The notes under the pieces were generated by a model that did no database searches, was not told the origin of the DNA, and worked only from the letters and a program-made list of their open reading frames with translations. A program made the translations under genes and the position numbers. Positions 22,921-33,899 of a stretch of 64,000 nt of DNA are shown here, piece after piece (position 1 is the stretch's first letter; the number at the start of each line of letters is the position of its first letter). Source of the stretch: Phascolarctos cinereus (taxonomy: Eukaryota; Chordata; Mammalia; Diprotodontia; Phascolarctidae); NCBI RefSeq assembly GCF_002099425.1, contig NW_018343982.1:13308501-13372500 (forward strand), in the 5' to 3' direction.

Positions 22921-23034
22921 TGTGTAGTATTCAATTAGTGTCATCGCTATTGTTTTTGACAATGTCATTAGTCTCACCTGATTAGCCAAATATCATGTGA
23001 ACATGATATGATTTTTCACTTTGCCACCATCACT

Positions 23035-23149
23035 ATACCTCTCATTCCTATGGTACTTTACAGTCTACAAAGCACTTTCTATACAACAACCCCATTTTAC
23101 AAATAAGAGGAAACAGGTAAATGAATTGTCCACAGTTACACAGCTAAGT
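23035..23149 (+). repeat. MIR fragment
   Basis: It reads tttacagtctacaaagcact, then aataagaggaaacaggtaaa, then ccacagttacacagctaa. It is cut by the SINE that follows. Confidence 0.6.
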
Positions 23150-23360
23150 AGGCAGCTAGGTGGAGTCAGGAAGACCTGACTCAGCCGTTTACTAACTGTG
23201 TGACCCTGGGCAAGTCACTTAACCCTATTTACCTCAATTTCCTCATCTGTAAAATGAGCTGGAGAAGGACAGGGAAAATCACTCCAGTATCTTTGCCAAG
23301 AAAACCTTAAATGAGGTCACAGAGAGTCGGACATGACTGAAATGACTCAATAATACCAAA
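23150..23360 (+). mobile_element. SINE with RTE-like 3' tail
   Basis: Short head ggcagctaggtggagtcagg (the usual A-to-B box spacing is reduced), body actgtgtgaccctgggcaag, and tail gtcacagagagtcggacatg, ending atgactcaataatacc. It was inserted into a MIR. Confidence 0.88.
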
Positions 23361-24690
23361 AATTACTAGAACAATACCTAATTGTTAGAAGAGATGTGAA
23401 CAGTGGCTCACAGTACTTGAAAACTCTGACTTGGTCAGAGAGATGGAATAGCTAATCAAAACCCTGAAGTTTACCTTCTACCATACTATTCTACCATACT
23501 CATACTCTGTGGCTTAATAAGACCAGGGGCCTATACAGATTCACACACTGGGTTTTTTTTCCTCTACTCATTTGATGGATCATGTACAAGTTATCTGACA
23601 ATACACTATAAAAAGCAACATATGTCACTTTATGAGCATTAAGTGGTAGAATCTGGTGATTTTTCATTCTTTGTTTGAGCTGCATTTTCTCATTAAGAGA
23701 CAGAATGAAGCATAACCTTTTACTTGAGTATGTACTGGGTAACTCTATAGTTGTCAATGATTCAAAAATAAGTATGAACATTCCCTTTATGTCACATATA
23801 AACAGCATGCAAATCATTCAATATTGCATATCTTAAGAACATATTTGCCTGTTAGGCTCTTGGCATTAAATTGATTTCTTTCAAGAAGTTAGAATATGAG
23901 TTTATGTGAAAACAAAAGTTGTGCCAGGATTCGGGGAGATGACTCAATCTTCACAATGGTTCAAAACAGTCCTCTCTTTACCTGAATTTTATTGATAACC
24001 ATTTTAAAATGTTTTCAGCTTATTTTGTTTTAAAATATAGAGTACAAAGTTCAGAAATAAAACATTAGACACGGAGTGCTGAGTGTTATATACTTTGGGG
24101 TATGATTTCCCATGGGTTTATCCATATCACTGCCATGTATATTAATTTATATCTGTGCCACCAAATAAATGTGCCTTGAAAATGTGATTTGACACAACAG
24201 CCCAAAAGTTGCAAAACTGAGATCTTTATGGCCATCTGTCATTCTGTATGGCGATTAAGGAGAAAAGGGATCTATCGCTTGGGAAAACTGCAATTTTAAG
24301 TTGAAATAGCAGGAGCTGGGTCACCATGTTTCTATTCATAATGAAAGTTGGGGAAAACTTTCTAGCAAGAAAATCTTACTGAGTTTTGTTTGATTCTGCA
24401 AAATAAAATAAACATGACTCTAAGTACAACCAGGTGGACTTGAAGTTTTCCCTTCTTTTTCACTACTTCACTCTTAAGCCAATTTTTCAAGTGGCATAAT
24501 GACCTTTGATACGTATCTACACTGACCTCTCAGATAATTTGAAAAATGTAGCATTTCCATAAAGTTTTGAAATTTGAGCAAGTCAATTGCAAATGGAGTC
24601 TGTGCAGAATATACCACTTCAAAACAAAGGTACAAAACTAAGGACAACAAATTTAAAGAGAAACTAGACGGTTATCTGTCTGGAATGGTT
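23361..24690. other. Single-copy intergenic DNA
   Basis: About 1.3 kb without a recognised repeat. A minus-strand 105-codon frame (23500-23817) has no domain and is not called. The block is a candidate for cross-species conservation because it is so free of repeats. Confidence 0.45.
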
Positions 24691-24694
24691 TAAA

Positions 24695-24978
24695 TCAGGA
24701 ATTCTTATGTCCTGGGCCCTTTTGGCAGTCTGATGGACCTCATCCCACAATAATGGTTTTTAATTCACAAACTAAAATAAATAAGATTACTAAGGAAATA
24801 ATTCTATTTGAATAATTATAAACATACGTATATATGTGTATATGTATATATGTATGTATATTATGTGTATTATGTGTATGTATATATGTATGTGTGAATG
24901 TATGTGTGTGTACATATATTTGTGTGTGTGTGTGTATCAACCAAGTTTATTTACCCCAGGTTAAGAACCTCTGGTTTA
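24695..24978 (+). mobile_element. hAT-like relic with an expanded (TATG/TG)n microsatellite
   Basis: Ends: ggaattcttatgtcctgggc at the left and ccaggttaagaacctctggt at the right, an inverted pair. A microsatellite of TATG, TG and TA units occupies about 24825-24940 inside it. It belongs to the family at 9478 and 16880. Confidence 0.6.
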
Positions 24979-25027
24979 GAGGTATTTTCATTTGGTAATC
25001 AAGTGATAGATTTGGAAGGTCTCTTGG

Positions 25028-25290
25028 GAGGCAGCTAGATGGTTAGAAGTTAGCATGCTGGACTTGAAATCATATAGACCTGAATTTAAATTCTTTCTCA
25101 GACACTTCCTAGGTGTGTGAACTCTGGGTAAGTCATTTAACTACTCTCAGTTTCAGTTTTCTCAACTGTAGATTGGAGATAATAATAGCGCTTATTTTGT
25201 AATGTTGCTATGAAGATCAAATGAGATAACATATATCAGTACTTTACAAACCTCAAAGCACCACATAAATGTTAATGATAATTATTATTA
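25028..25290 (+). repeat. MIR-type SINE
   Basis: Full order: aggcagctagatggttagaa head, aggtgtgtgaactctgggta body, ctatgaagatcaaatgagat, then aaatgttaatgataattatt at the 3' end. Confidence 0.75.
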
Positions 25291-25685
25291 TTCCAAGCTT
25301 ATGAATCGGGGGGCCGCAATCAGCTCATACTGGATCTGGGTCAATTGTGTGTTTAGTGTGAGCATCCTACCTCAGAAATCACAAATGCTACAAATCAAGA
25401 CTTAACTTATTGTTTTCTTGATTGTCTAGACTTAAGAAAGTGATGGAGAAAAAGCAGATCAAACTTGAAATTGCATTGTGGGTAAAACCAATGTAGCCAA
25501 GATTAGAAGGAAAGAAGAAAACTGAGGGAAAATTTTTATAGGCGATTTCTCAGACAAAGGTCTGATATCTCAAATATATGGGGAACTTTGTCAAATTTAT
25601 GAGAATATGAGTCATTCCCCAATTGACAAATGGTCAAAGGTTATGAACAAGAAGTTTTTTGATGAAAAAATCAACTATATGTAGT

Positions 25686-26133
25686 TGTGAGAAACAACTC
25701 ATTCTGATTCAAGAGGGATGAAATTAAAAGCCCAGTTTATTATCCAGTTGCAACCACAGGTGTCCTATGGACTAGGACACATTGTACCAAAGCAAGAGTT
25801 CACTATTTATCTCTAATAGTTCCTCCTCTGTTTCCTCATTGGCTGAGTCTTCCAAAGGGTACAGCTTTCCTGTTATACACCTACCCCTTAATATGTCTCT
25901 CTTCCTTCTTCATACATCCCATGTTCAGAAAATGGCATCTTAGCCCCTCTTGGAGGTGGAGGAGCTAATATTTATAAGCCTATTAAGCACGAGTACTCTA
26001 AGCAAAGCTTAACCTTTGTCCTACTTACTAACTTCTAACAGCAAAACAAGATTAAGACAGGCTGTATCTTGTTTTACTTAGTTACTTTTCCAGCTGTTGT
26101 TTCAATTTTATGGAAACAAAAATTTTCATTACA
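25686..26133 (-). mobile_element. Solo LTR fossil (endogenous retrovirus), antisense
   Basis: 448 bp. Read on the minus strand it begins TGTAATGAAA and ends TTTCTCACA, with a TATAAATA promoter-like box and an AATAAA about 45 bp before its 3' end. It interrupts an L1, so it is younger than that element. No internal retroviral region is attached. The flanks do not give a convincing short duplication, probably through decay. The family is not identified. Confidence 0.72.
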
Positions 26134-26164
26134 TCTCTCAATAGTCCTATGAAAGAAATGCTTT

Positions 26165-26328
26165 GGGGCAGCTAGGTGGCACAGTGGATAGAGCTTCAGC
26201 CTTGGAGTCAGGAGAACCTAAGTTCAAATCCGGCCTAAGACCCTTGACACTTACTAGCTGTGTGACTAGCTGGGCAAGTCATTTAATCTCTGATTGCCTA
26301 GCCAAGAGAAAAAAAGAAAAGAAAGAAA
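26165..26328 (+). mobile_element. tRNA-derived SINE, A-rich tail, inside the L1
   Basis: Exact 9-bp duplication AAATGCTTT (26156-26164 and 26329-26337). Head ggggcagctaggtggcacag, tail (GAAA)n. It interrupts the L1 31 bp after the LTR. Confidence 0.92.
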
Positions 26329-27154
26329 AAATGCTTTAAATCATTATTGATTAGAGAAATGCAAATTAAAACAACTTTGAGATAGAAGGGGAAAATGACG
26401 TGTTGGAAGAGATATGGAAAAACTGGGACATTAATACATGGTTGGTGGATCTGTGAACTGATCCAACCATTTTGGAGAGCAATCTGGAATTATGCCTAAA
26501 GACTTATACAACTATGTGTATATATCCTTTGACCCAGCAATATCACTATTAGGTCTATTTCCCAAGGTGACTAGGGAAAAAGGAAAAGAATCTATAGTTC
26601 TAAAATATTTATAGCAGCTCTTTTTGTGGTGTCAAAGAACTAAAAAGTGAGGGGATGCCCATGAATTAGGGAATGGCTAAATAAATTGTGGTATATGATT
26701 GTGATGGAATAGTACCGTGCTGTAAGAAATGATGAGCTGGTTGATTTTAGAAAAAATGTGTAAAGACTTGCATGAAATAATGAAAAATGAAATAAACAGA
26801 ACCAAGAGAATATTGTATATAATAACACGAATATTGTTAGAAGAATAACTGTGAATGACCAATTTATTCTGAGCATTATAAATACTCAAATCAACTACAA
26901 AGAACCTATGGAGGAAGGAAGATGCTATCTACTTCCAGAGAAATAACTAAAAAATAGAAATATGCATAGTATGGTTTAAATATCTTTATAAATCTGTGTC
27001 AAATGGTAGCCTTCTCTACTAGCATAGGGTAAGAGGGAGGCAGTTTAGAACTTAAAATGTAACCAAAAAAAAATTTAAAAATTAACCAACCCTGCAGAGA
27101 GCTGGTTGTTAAACATGCATACACCCTCCTTATGAGTATATTGAAAGTTTGCCA

Positions 27155-27211
27155 GGACTAGCTGTGTGACCCTGGGCAAGTCATTTAGCCCTAATTGCCT
27201 TAAAAAAAAAA
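27155..27211 (+). repeat. SINE 3' fragment with poly(A)
   Basis: It reads ctagctgtgtgaccctgggc and then cctaattgcctt plus 11 A. Only the 3' third of the SINE is present. The HAL1 element starts right after it. Confidence 0.75.
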
Positions 27212-28006
27212 AGAGCCAAGATGGTGGAGGAAAATCAGTGACTTCCTTGAGTTCTCCCCCAAACCCCTCCAAACACCTATAAAAAAATTCTCTAAACAAA
27301 TTCTAAAGCAGCAGAACCCACAAAAAGACAGAGTGAAACAAATTTCCAGCCCAAGACAATCTGGATGGTTGATCAGAAAGGCATATCAGACTGGGCTGGG
27401 AGAGGAGCACAGCTTGGTGTGGGCACGCAGGCCACAGCGAACCTGGAGCAGGCCTCAAAGGACTGAATCACAGGCAGTTTCCAGACTTTTCAACCCACAA
27501 ACACCAAAGACAACTTAGAAAGTCAGTGGGGAAAGTCTGTTTCTGCAGTGAGATAGGAGCTAGGTCTCAGCCCCAGTTTCTGAAAGCGGCCAAAGCCTGA
27601 GGGCAATCGAGTGGCTGAACAGAGGGGGACTGCAGGGATATCTTTGCTGGTGCAGAGGCAGGAATCTCTTGCTTTGTCCATGCTTGGATCTGGGTCACAG
27701 TTCTCAGTGGCGGTCCTGGCTTAAGGAGGAGTGCTGGCGTGGTGGAGCTTGTAGTGGCTGTGGAGAGCAAATCTTGTTCACAGTTCCAAGACAGAAAAGA
27801 GAGCTTGTGTTAACTTCTAAACCAGAGCACAGGCCAGGAAAGGCCTTATCATGCTACCCTGGATGAACTGAAAATTCACAGGTCCCTAGAAGTATCTCTG
27901 AAAACAGCTGTACAAACCCCCAAAGCTTGGGACAGTACATTCTCCACATTGGAAGCAGACATCTACCTTAATAAAGAGTTTATAACTCAATTAATTGGCT
28001 GGGATC

Positions 28007-29110
28007 ATGAGCAAACCTTACAAGAAGTGTCAGACCATCGAATCTTTTTTTGGTAAGAAAGAAGATCAAAACATACAACCAGAAGCAGACAACAAAGTGA
28101 AAGCTCCTACATCCAAAGCCTCCAAGAAAAAGATGAATCAGTCCCAGGCCTTGGAAGAGCTCAAAAAGGATTTTGAGAAGCAAGCAAGAGAAGTAGAGGA
28201 AAAACTGGGAAGAGAAATGAGAGTGATGTAAGAAAATCATGAAAAACAAGTCAACAGCTTGCTAAAGGAGACCCAAAAAAATACTGAAGAAAATAACACC
28301 TTAAAAAATAGCTTAACCCAAATGGCAAAAGAGGTCCAAAAAACCAATGAGGAGAAGAATGCCCCAAAAAGAAAAATCAGCCAGATGGAAAAGGAAGTTC
28401 AAAAGCTTACTGAAGAATATACTTCCTTAAAAATTAGAATAGAGCAATTGGACGCTAGTGACTTTATGAGAAATGAAGACACTTTATAACAAATCCAAAA
28501 GAATGAAAAATTAGAAAACAATGTAAAATATCTCATTGGAAAAACAACAGACCTGGAAAATAGGTCCAGGAGAGAGAATTTAAAAGTTATTGGACTATCT
28601 GAAAGCCATAATCAAAAAGAGTCTAGATGTCATCTTTCAAGAAATTATCAAGGAAAACTGCCCTAATATTTTAGAACTAGAGGGCAAAATAGAAATTGAA
28701 AGAATCCACCGATCTCCTCCTGAAAGAGATCCCCAAAGGAATACTCCTAGGAATATTGTAGCCAAATTTCAGAGTTCCCAGGTCAAGAAGAAAATATTAC
28801 AAGCAGCCAGAAAATAACAATCCAAGTACTGTGGAAACACAATCAGGGTAACACAAGATCTAGCAGCTACTACATTAAGGGACCAGAAGGCATGGAATAT
28901 AATATTCCAGAGGGCAAAGGAGATAGGATTACAACCAAGAATCACCTACCCAGCAAAACTGAGTATAATCCTTCAGGGGGAAAAATGGTTATTCAGTGAA
29001 ATAAAGGACTTTCAAGCATTCTTGATGAAAAGACCAGAGCTGAATAGAAAATTTGACTTTCAAATATTCAAGTGGAATATGAAGAGGTAAACAGGAAAGA
29101 GAAATCATAA
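28007..29110 (+). pseudogene. L1-type ORF1 (RNA-binding chaperone), broken
   Basis: It starts MSKPYKKCQTIESFFGKK. A Lys/Glu-rich coiled coil follows (EELKKDFEKQAREVEEKL, then NSLLKETQKNTEENNTL). The RRM start is NLKVIGLSES. The C-terminal domain has PRNIVAKFQSSQVKKKIL and the later TYPAKLSIIL and KRPELNRKF. The end is KEKS-stop at 29108-29110. Known L1 ORF1p binds single-stranded RNA through the RRM and C-terminal domain. The frame has in-frame stops at 28229-28231, 28487-28489 and 28815-28817 and a shift near 28610. The breaks mostly differ from those in the first copy, so the two decayed separately after insertion. Confidence 0.86.
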
Positions 29111-29207
29111 GAGACTTATTAAGGTTGAACTGTTTACATTCCTGCATGGAAAAATGACATAACTCATGAGATCTTTGTCAGTATTAGGGTAGCTGGATGG
29201 AAAAAAC

Positions 29208-29421
29208 TTATATGTATGTATATAGATATAGATATACATGTAGATGTAGATGTAGATGTAGGTGTAGATGTAGATGTAGATGTAGATGTAGATGTAGATG
29301 TAGATATAGATGTAGATGTAGATATAGATATAGATATAGATATAGATATAGATATAGATATAGATATAGATACAGATATAGATATAGATATAGATATAGG
29401 TATAGGTATAGGTATAGATAG
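29208..29421 (+). repeat. (TAGATA/TAGATG)n microsatellite in HAL1 3' UTR
   Basis: About 214 bp of 6-bp units TAGATG, TAGATA and TAGGTA, with the variants clustered in blocks. Long open frames here on both strands are artefacts. The matching tract in copy 1 (13970-14033) is about 64 bp. Confidence 0.97.
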
Positions 29422-30257
29422 AGGGTACAGGATGACTTGAAGATGAAGGGGTCATATCTGGGGAATAAAATTAAGGGGTAAGAGAGGATTATGCTGGGAG
29501 AAGGAGAAAGGGAGAGGTAGAACGGGGTAAATTATCTCCCAAAAAAAAAGAAAAGAAAAGGCTCTTACAATGGAGGCAAAACAGGGGAAGGTGAGAGGGA
29601 ATGAGTGAATCTTATTCTCATAGGATTTGGCTTAAGGAGGGAATAACATACACACCCAATTGGGTATGGAAATCTGTCTTACCCTACAGGAAAATAGGGG
29701 AGGAAGGGGACAAGAGAGCAGGGGGGTGATAGAGAGAAGGGCAGATTGGGAAAGGAGGTAATCAGAAGCAAATACTTCTGAGGAGGGACAGGGTCAAAAG
29801 AAAGAATAGAATAAATGGGGGCAGGATAGGATTAAGGGAAATAGAGTTAGTTTTTTACAACATGACTACTATGGAAGTGTTTTGCATAACTGCACATGTA
29901 TAACCTATATTGAGTTGCTTGCCTTTTCTGTGAGGGTGGGTGGGGAGGGAGGAAGGGAGAAAATTTGGAACCCAAATTTTAAAAGCACATGTTTAAAAAA
30001 ATGTTCACATGTAGCTAGGAAATAAGAAATACAGAAAATCGGGTATAGAAATTTCTCCTGCCCTACAGGAAAATAGCAGGGGAAGGGGATAACAGAAGAG
30101 GGGGAAAGATAGAAGGGAGGGCAGACCAAGGGTAGGGATATTCAGAATGCATGCGGAAAAACAAACAAACAAACGAATGAACGAACAAAATAAATAAGTG
30201 AATAAATAAATAAATAAATAAACAAACAAATAAATAAATAAGCAAAAATAAATAAGA

Positions 30258-30739
30258 AAGTATACCAGGGTAACACAATGTATTGGCTATAATGTCTTAT
30301 TTCCAAAATACTTTCAAAATCAGCTTTGGAAAAAAAAAAGCTTTCATTTATTAAATATTTGTTAAAAGTCAGCTATATACAATATTTTGTATTAAGCAAT
30401 GATGGAGACACAATGGTAAATAAGATTCATTTGACCCTCAAGAAACATCCGTTCCAGTAAGGAGTTTATTAGTACTTACTTGTAAGTACTCTTCATAATT
30501 TAAAATCAGCTGCATTTTATTAAAGTTCTACCTGCTCACAGTCAACAACATAAAACAGAATGAGAATAGAGAATTAGAAATTCCTAGTCTTTGCAACAGA
30601 AGAGTTAGCATTTTCATTTCTATCTTTCATGCCTATTTTATGATCCTACTCTTACAATGTTTTAATCAGTTGTAGGCAGGGTTGGCACGTGCCAAGTGTT
30701 CCCATGCGTGAAACTGGAGGAAACTCTGCCATGTTGGAT
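30258..30739. other. Single-copy intergenic DNA
   Basis: A piece resembling an L2 3' end lies near 30340-30480 (ttcatttattaaatatttgt). Otherwise nothing is recognised. Confidence 0.4.
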
Positions 30740-30990
30740 TACAGAGCAAGCATGAGATAATAGAAAAGGACCTGGGTTCAAATATCTGCCCTCATATTTA
30801 AGTCTGTGATCCCAGGTAAGTCATTAACTTCTCCAATCCTCAGTTTCCTTAAGTAAAATGGGGATAATAATATTTTGTTACATGCCTTCTAGGGAAGGAT
30901 AATATTATGTAACTCCAATGCTGTTGCAGAAAAAATACTTTGTAAAGCTTAAAGTGCTATGTAAATGTTGACTATTGTAGTATTATTTTC
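30740..30990 (+). repeat. MIR-type SINE
   Basis: It reads cagagcaagcatgagataat, then ctgtgatcccaggtaagtca, then ctcagtttccttaagtaaaa, then gtgctatgtaaatgttgact. Confidence 0.7.
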
Positions 30991-31087
30991 AAGATTCAAA
31001 AAAGACTTTGGCAGGCTATAATAAAGATATCATTTACCTAATAATAAAACAAGAATAATAGCTAAATTGTACATAGTGTTTTAAGAT
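30976..31087 (+). repeat. Local duplication, copy A
   Basis: The text from attgtagtattatt through ctttggcaggctataataaa to atagctaaattgtacatagt recurs, diverged, at 32579-32690. The central ggcaggcta-agatatc part is not MIR. Confidence 0.65.
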
Positions 31088-31109
31088 GTTTACGTATCAA
31101 CTAATTTTC

Positions 31110-31335
31110 TGTTCATAAAAATCCTATTGTTATTCCACTTTACAATCAATTAATGAACATTTTTTAAAAAGCTCCTACAGTGCCAGGCACTGTACTAAGC
31201 ACTGAATGAGAAAGCTGAGGCTAAGAGGTTAAGTAACTTGCTTGGGATTACAAGGTAGTGATTGTCTGAAGTAGAATTCAAACTCAGATCTTCCTGATTC
31301 TAAGTTCAGTATGCTTTACTCACTAAGCTATGCTA
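31110..31335 (+). repeat. MIR element
   Basis: It reads gtgccaggcactgtactaag, then agaaagctgaggctaagagg, then cttgcttgggattacaaggt, then a tactcactaagctatgctac end. Confidence 0.75.
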
Positions 31336-31374
31336 CTTCCCATAGTAAGTTAAAAGTTAATAGAGATAAGTCGG

Positions 31375-31640
31375 TCAGTCAAGTTGCATTTATGAAGCAC
31401 CTACCATATACCAGGCACTGTGCTAAATGTTTAGGATGCAAAGAAAGGCAAAAGAGAATCCCTGCCTTCAAGGAGCTCACAGTCTAATAATAGGGGAGAA
31501 AACATATAAACAACTATGCACGAACTATAGACAGGATAAGTTGGAGGTACACACCAGAAGGAGGACACCAGTATTAAAGGCAAAAGTCAACTTCAGAGGA
31601 GAAATGGGTATGATAGGAGCAACATCCTAACCCCTCCCCT
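31375..31640 (+). repeat. L2 3' end region
   Basis: It reads cagtcaagttgcatttatga, then ccaggcactgtgctaaatgt, then caaggagctcacagtctaat. Confidence 0.75.
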
Positions 31641-31862
31641 CATGAAAGTTAGCCTAATTTTCCTTAAAAGGTAATATCCTTGATTCTTGGTTGGTTAGAG
31701 AAACTAAAGGCTTAAGCTGCTGACCTCACCTCCTGTTCTCCTGAATACAAAATAGCAATGAGAAGAGTGCTCTGATGCTCGGCTGGTGGGTCAGGATGGG
31801 CAGCTCAGGAACCGGAGCTGTGAACAGTTCATGGTGTTCTTAATGCCTATACTTGTTGTATC
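31641..31862. other. Short single-copy spacer
   Basis: Nothing recognised. Confidence 0.4.
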
Positions 31863-31994
31863 CAGGGGTGGAGAAACTGTGGCCCTCTAGATCCTCAAGT
31901 GGGGCCCTTTGACCATTTGGATTCAGTCAAAGGGCCACACTTGAGAGCCTAGAGGGCCACATGTGGACTCGAGGCCACAGGTTCCTCACCCCTG
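31863..31994. mobile_element. Palindromic hAT-type MITE, copy 2
   Basis: 132 bp. The ends CAGGGGTGGAGAAACTG and the complement-like caggttcctcacccctg form the inverted repeat. The interior (gatcctcaagtggggccctt against aagggccacacttgagagcc) is self-complementary. It is the same family as 18943-19126 but lacks most of the central ggatttgttct part. The flanking 8-bp duplication is not convincing. Confidence 0.78.
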
Positions 31995-32239
31995 CTGTAC
32001 CCTTCTGCTATGACTAAGTAATTATCTTTTTGTTACATGTTGAATGACCTACAAGTAGAGGGACATTTTGAATGAATTGGAAATTTATGGAGGACTAATT
32101 AAGCCAAAACAATGATTACAGAAAGCAACTATGGTGACAACCATAGGTATTAGATGGCCAAATATGCAGAAGGGCTCTTCCTCCTCCTCATCATCGTCAT
32201 TATTACTATTATTATTATTATTAACAACCATTCATGTAG

Positions 32240-32465
32240 ATACAATTTAAAGGTAGAAGCAGTGGAGAGAGATCTGATTTCTGAGCTATAAAGACCTGGA
32301 TTCGAGTGCTGCCTTCAATACAAAGAGGCTGGACAAATGACTTCATCTCTCAGGTGCCCAGTGTGACCCTGGGCAATTCACTTAATATTTCAGTGCCCTT
32401 GGCAACTCTAAAAGTATAAGTTGCAGAAATGCTTTTGTAGGGAAAATTCCTCACTTAAAGTTCCC
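32240..32465 (+). repeat. MIR-type SINE, marsupial form
   Basis: It reads agtggagagagatctgattt, then cagtgtgaccctgggcaatt, then tcagtgcccttggcaactct, then gtaagaattcctcac-like text. The 3' module matches the SINE at 43870. Confidence 0.65.
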
Positions 32466-32499
32466 TACACCAATGAAATAACAATTGCAAATATTTACA

Positions 32500-33110
32500 T
32501 AGCACTGCATGGTTTGCATAATCATATACAATATATGACATATATCATAATTAACATACATCATATATCATATCATTGTAGCTACTATTGTAGCATTATT
32601 TAAGGAACGCAAAAAGGCCTTGGCAGGCTACAAAGAAGATATCTTTTACATAATAATAATAATAATAGCTAAATTTTATATAGTGCTTTATGGAATATAA
32701 TATGATATGATATGTGATATATTTATGGTCTCATATTAAAATATGACCTATCACACATGACATGATATGAAATGTTAGTATAACATGACATAATGTCATA
32801 TGTTGTGATATATGATTTGTTATATGCCATAATATAATGACATAAGATGTGTTATATGTCATAATACAACACATGATATTGCATGTGTTGCATGTGTTGT
32901 GTCATAAAACATCATATAATAGGATGTTATATAATCATATGATGCAATAGATGAGTTATTGTACTATATGACATCATATCAAATATCATGCCATATTCCT
33001 TAAAATGATATATCATAATATAACACATCATCTGTCATATATTATATAATATCATAATATAGTATGATATTAAATTACATTATATTATATATCATATATA
33101 GATTCTCATA
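32500..33110. repeat. AT-rich, self-complementary cryptic satellite
   Basis: Irregular short units such as ATATCATG, CATGATATG and TATGTCATA fill about 32515-32580 and 32690-33110. Many units are near-palindromic, so neighbouring units are complementary to one another. The longer block lies within a MIR: the MIR reads tttatatagtgctttatgg before it and ctcataacaatcctgggtga after it. Confidence 0.85.
32579..32690 (+). repeat. Local duplication, copy B
   Basis: The diverged counterpart of 30976-31087, sharing ttggcaggcta, agatatc and taataataat in the same order. Confidence 0.65.
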
Positions 33111-33295
33111 ACAATCCTGGGTGACAGGTGATAATATTTCTTTTTTCATTTTACAAAGGAGGAAACCAAGGCTGAGAGAAGATAGGTGAATTGCTAGAAA
33201 TCATACAGTTGGTAATGGACTGGATTAGGATTCAAACCCAAGTCTTCCTGACTCTAAGTGTAGTATTCTATCTGTTTTGTTACCTAGCTACCTCT
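33090..33295 (+). repeat. MIR, 3' part after the satellite
   Basis: It reads ctcataacaatcctgggtga, then acaaaggaggaaaccaaggc, then atcatacagttggtaatgga, then ttcctgactctaagtgtagt. Confidence 0.75.
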
Positions 33296-33534
33296 CCCTG
33301 TTCCATCCTAATATAATAAGATATTTGCAAAGCACTTGGCACAGTACCTGGCACATAATAGGTACTATGTAAATGCTTATTCTCTACTCTATCATTTTCC
33401 CCTTAGATGTAGATGTTTGAATTATTATGAGCAAAAATATCTCAGTTTCTACATCCGTAAAATGGAGTTGACTATAGGGTAGCTGAGGTCCCTTCCCATC
33501 TAAATGCATGATCCTATGATCCCATGGCACTACA

Positions 33535-33563
33535 TATGTGTGTATGTATGTATGTATGTATCA
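33535..33563 (+). repeat. (TATG)n microsatellite
   Basis: A short run of TGTA/TATG units immediately before a SINE. Confidence 0.9.
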
Positions 33564-33565
33564 AT

Positions 33566-33790
33566 ATGCAGCTAGGTGGTGCAATGGATAGCGCACTGGG
33601 CCTGAAGTCAGGAAGAGTCCTCTTTCTGAGTTCAAATCTGGCTTCGGACACTTACTAACTAGGTGACCCTGGGCAAGTCACTTAACTCTGTTTGCCTTAG
33701 TTCCTCATCTAAGTTATCTTTGCCAAGAAAACCCCAGATGGGGTCACAAAGAGTCAGCCATGACTGAAATGACTGAACAACATATACAGA
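33566..33790 (+). mobile_element. SINE with RTE-like 3' tail
   Basis: Head gcagctaggtggtgcaatgg, body actaggtgaccctgggcaag, tail gtcacaaagagtcagccatg followed by actgaaatgactgaacaaca. Confidence 0.9.
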
Positions 33791-33899
33791 GACACATTAA
33801 AACATGTGTCAATGGATACATACTTTCCATTCACAATAGAGCATAGTTAACTCATGATAAATGATTAGTGAAAGAACCAATAAATGAATATATGATGAT

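Larger units (their letters stand above)
25478..27085 (+). mobile_element. L1 LINE 3' end, 5'-truncated, split by an LTR and a SINE
   Basis: Three collinear blocks form one L1: 25478-25685, 26134-26164 and 26338-27085. The text matches the C-terminal part of L1 ORF2. Block 1 has cattccccaattgacaaatg. Block 3 has attagagaaatgcaaattaa, aaccattttggagagcaatc and cctttgacccagcaatatca, equivalents of the human L1 segment encoding the last 150 residues of ORF2p. A 3' UTR follows, ending near gaacttaaaatgtaacc. No frame survives. Everything upstream, including the reverse transcriptase core, is missing through 5' truncation. Confidence 0.88.
27213..30257 (+). mobile_element. HAL1-type LINE, copy 2, with early 3' end and A-rich tail
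   Basis: Same family as 11889-14876. It starts gagccaagatggtggagg, with the YY1-like CAAGATGGT at 27217-27225. Order: 5' UTR to 28006, ORF1 28007-29110, an enlarged GATA-type microsatellite (about 29208-29421), then the 3' UTR. The body stops at about 30153 (gaatgcatgc), some 110 bp before the family's end. There it meets an (AAAC)n/(AAAT)n tail of roughly 105 bp, as if it had been polyadenylated early. ORF2 is missing at the same place as in copy 1. The 5' end adjoins a SINE poly(A). Confidence 0.87.

Noticed and set aside
29197-29455. Open frames of 74-116 codons with Tyr-Arg, Asp-Ile or Tyr-Ile repeats
   Set aside because: They are translations of the TAGATA/TAGATG microsatellite in both directions, with no biological composition.
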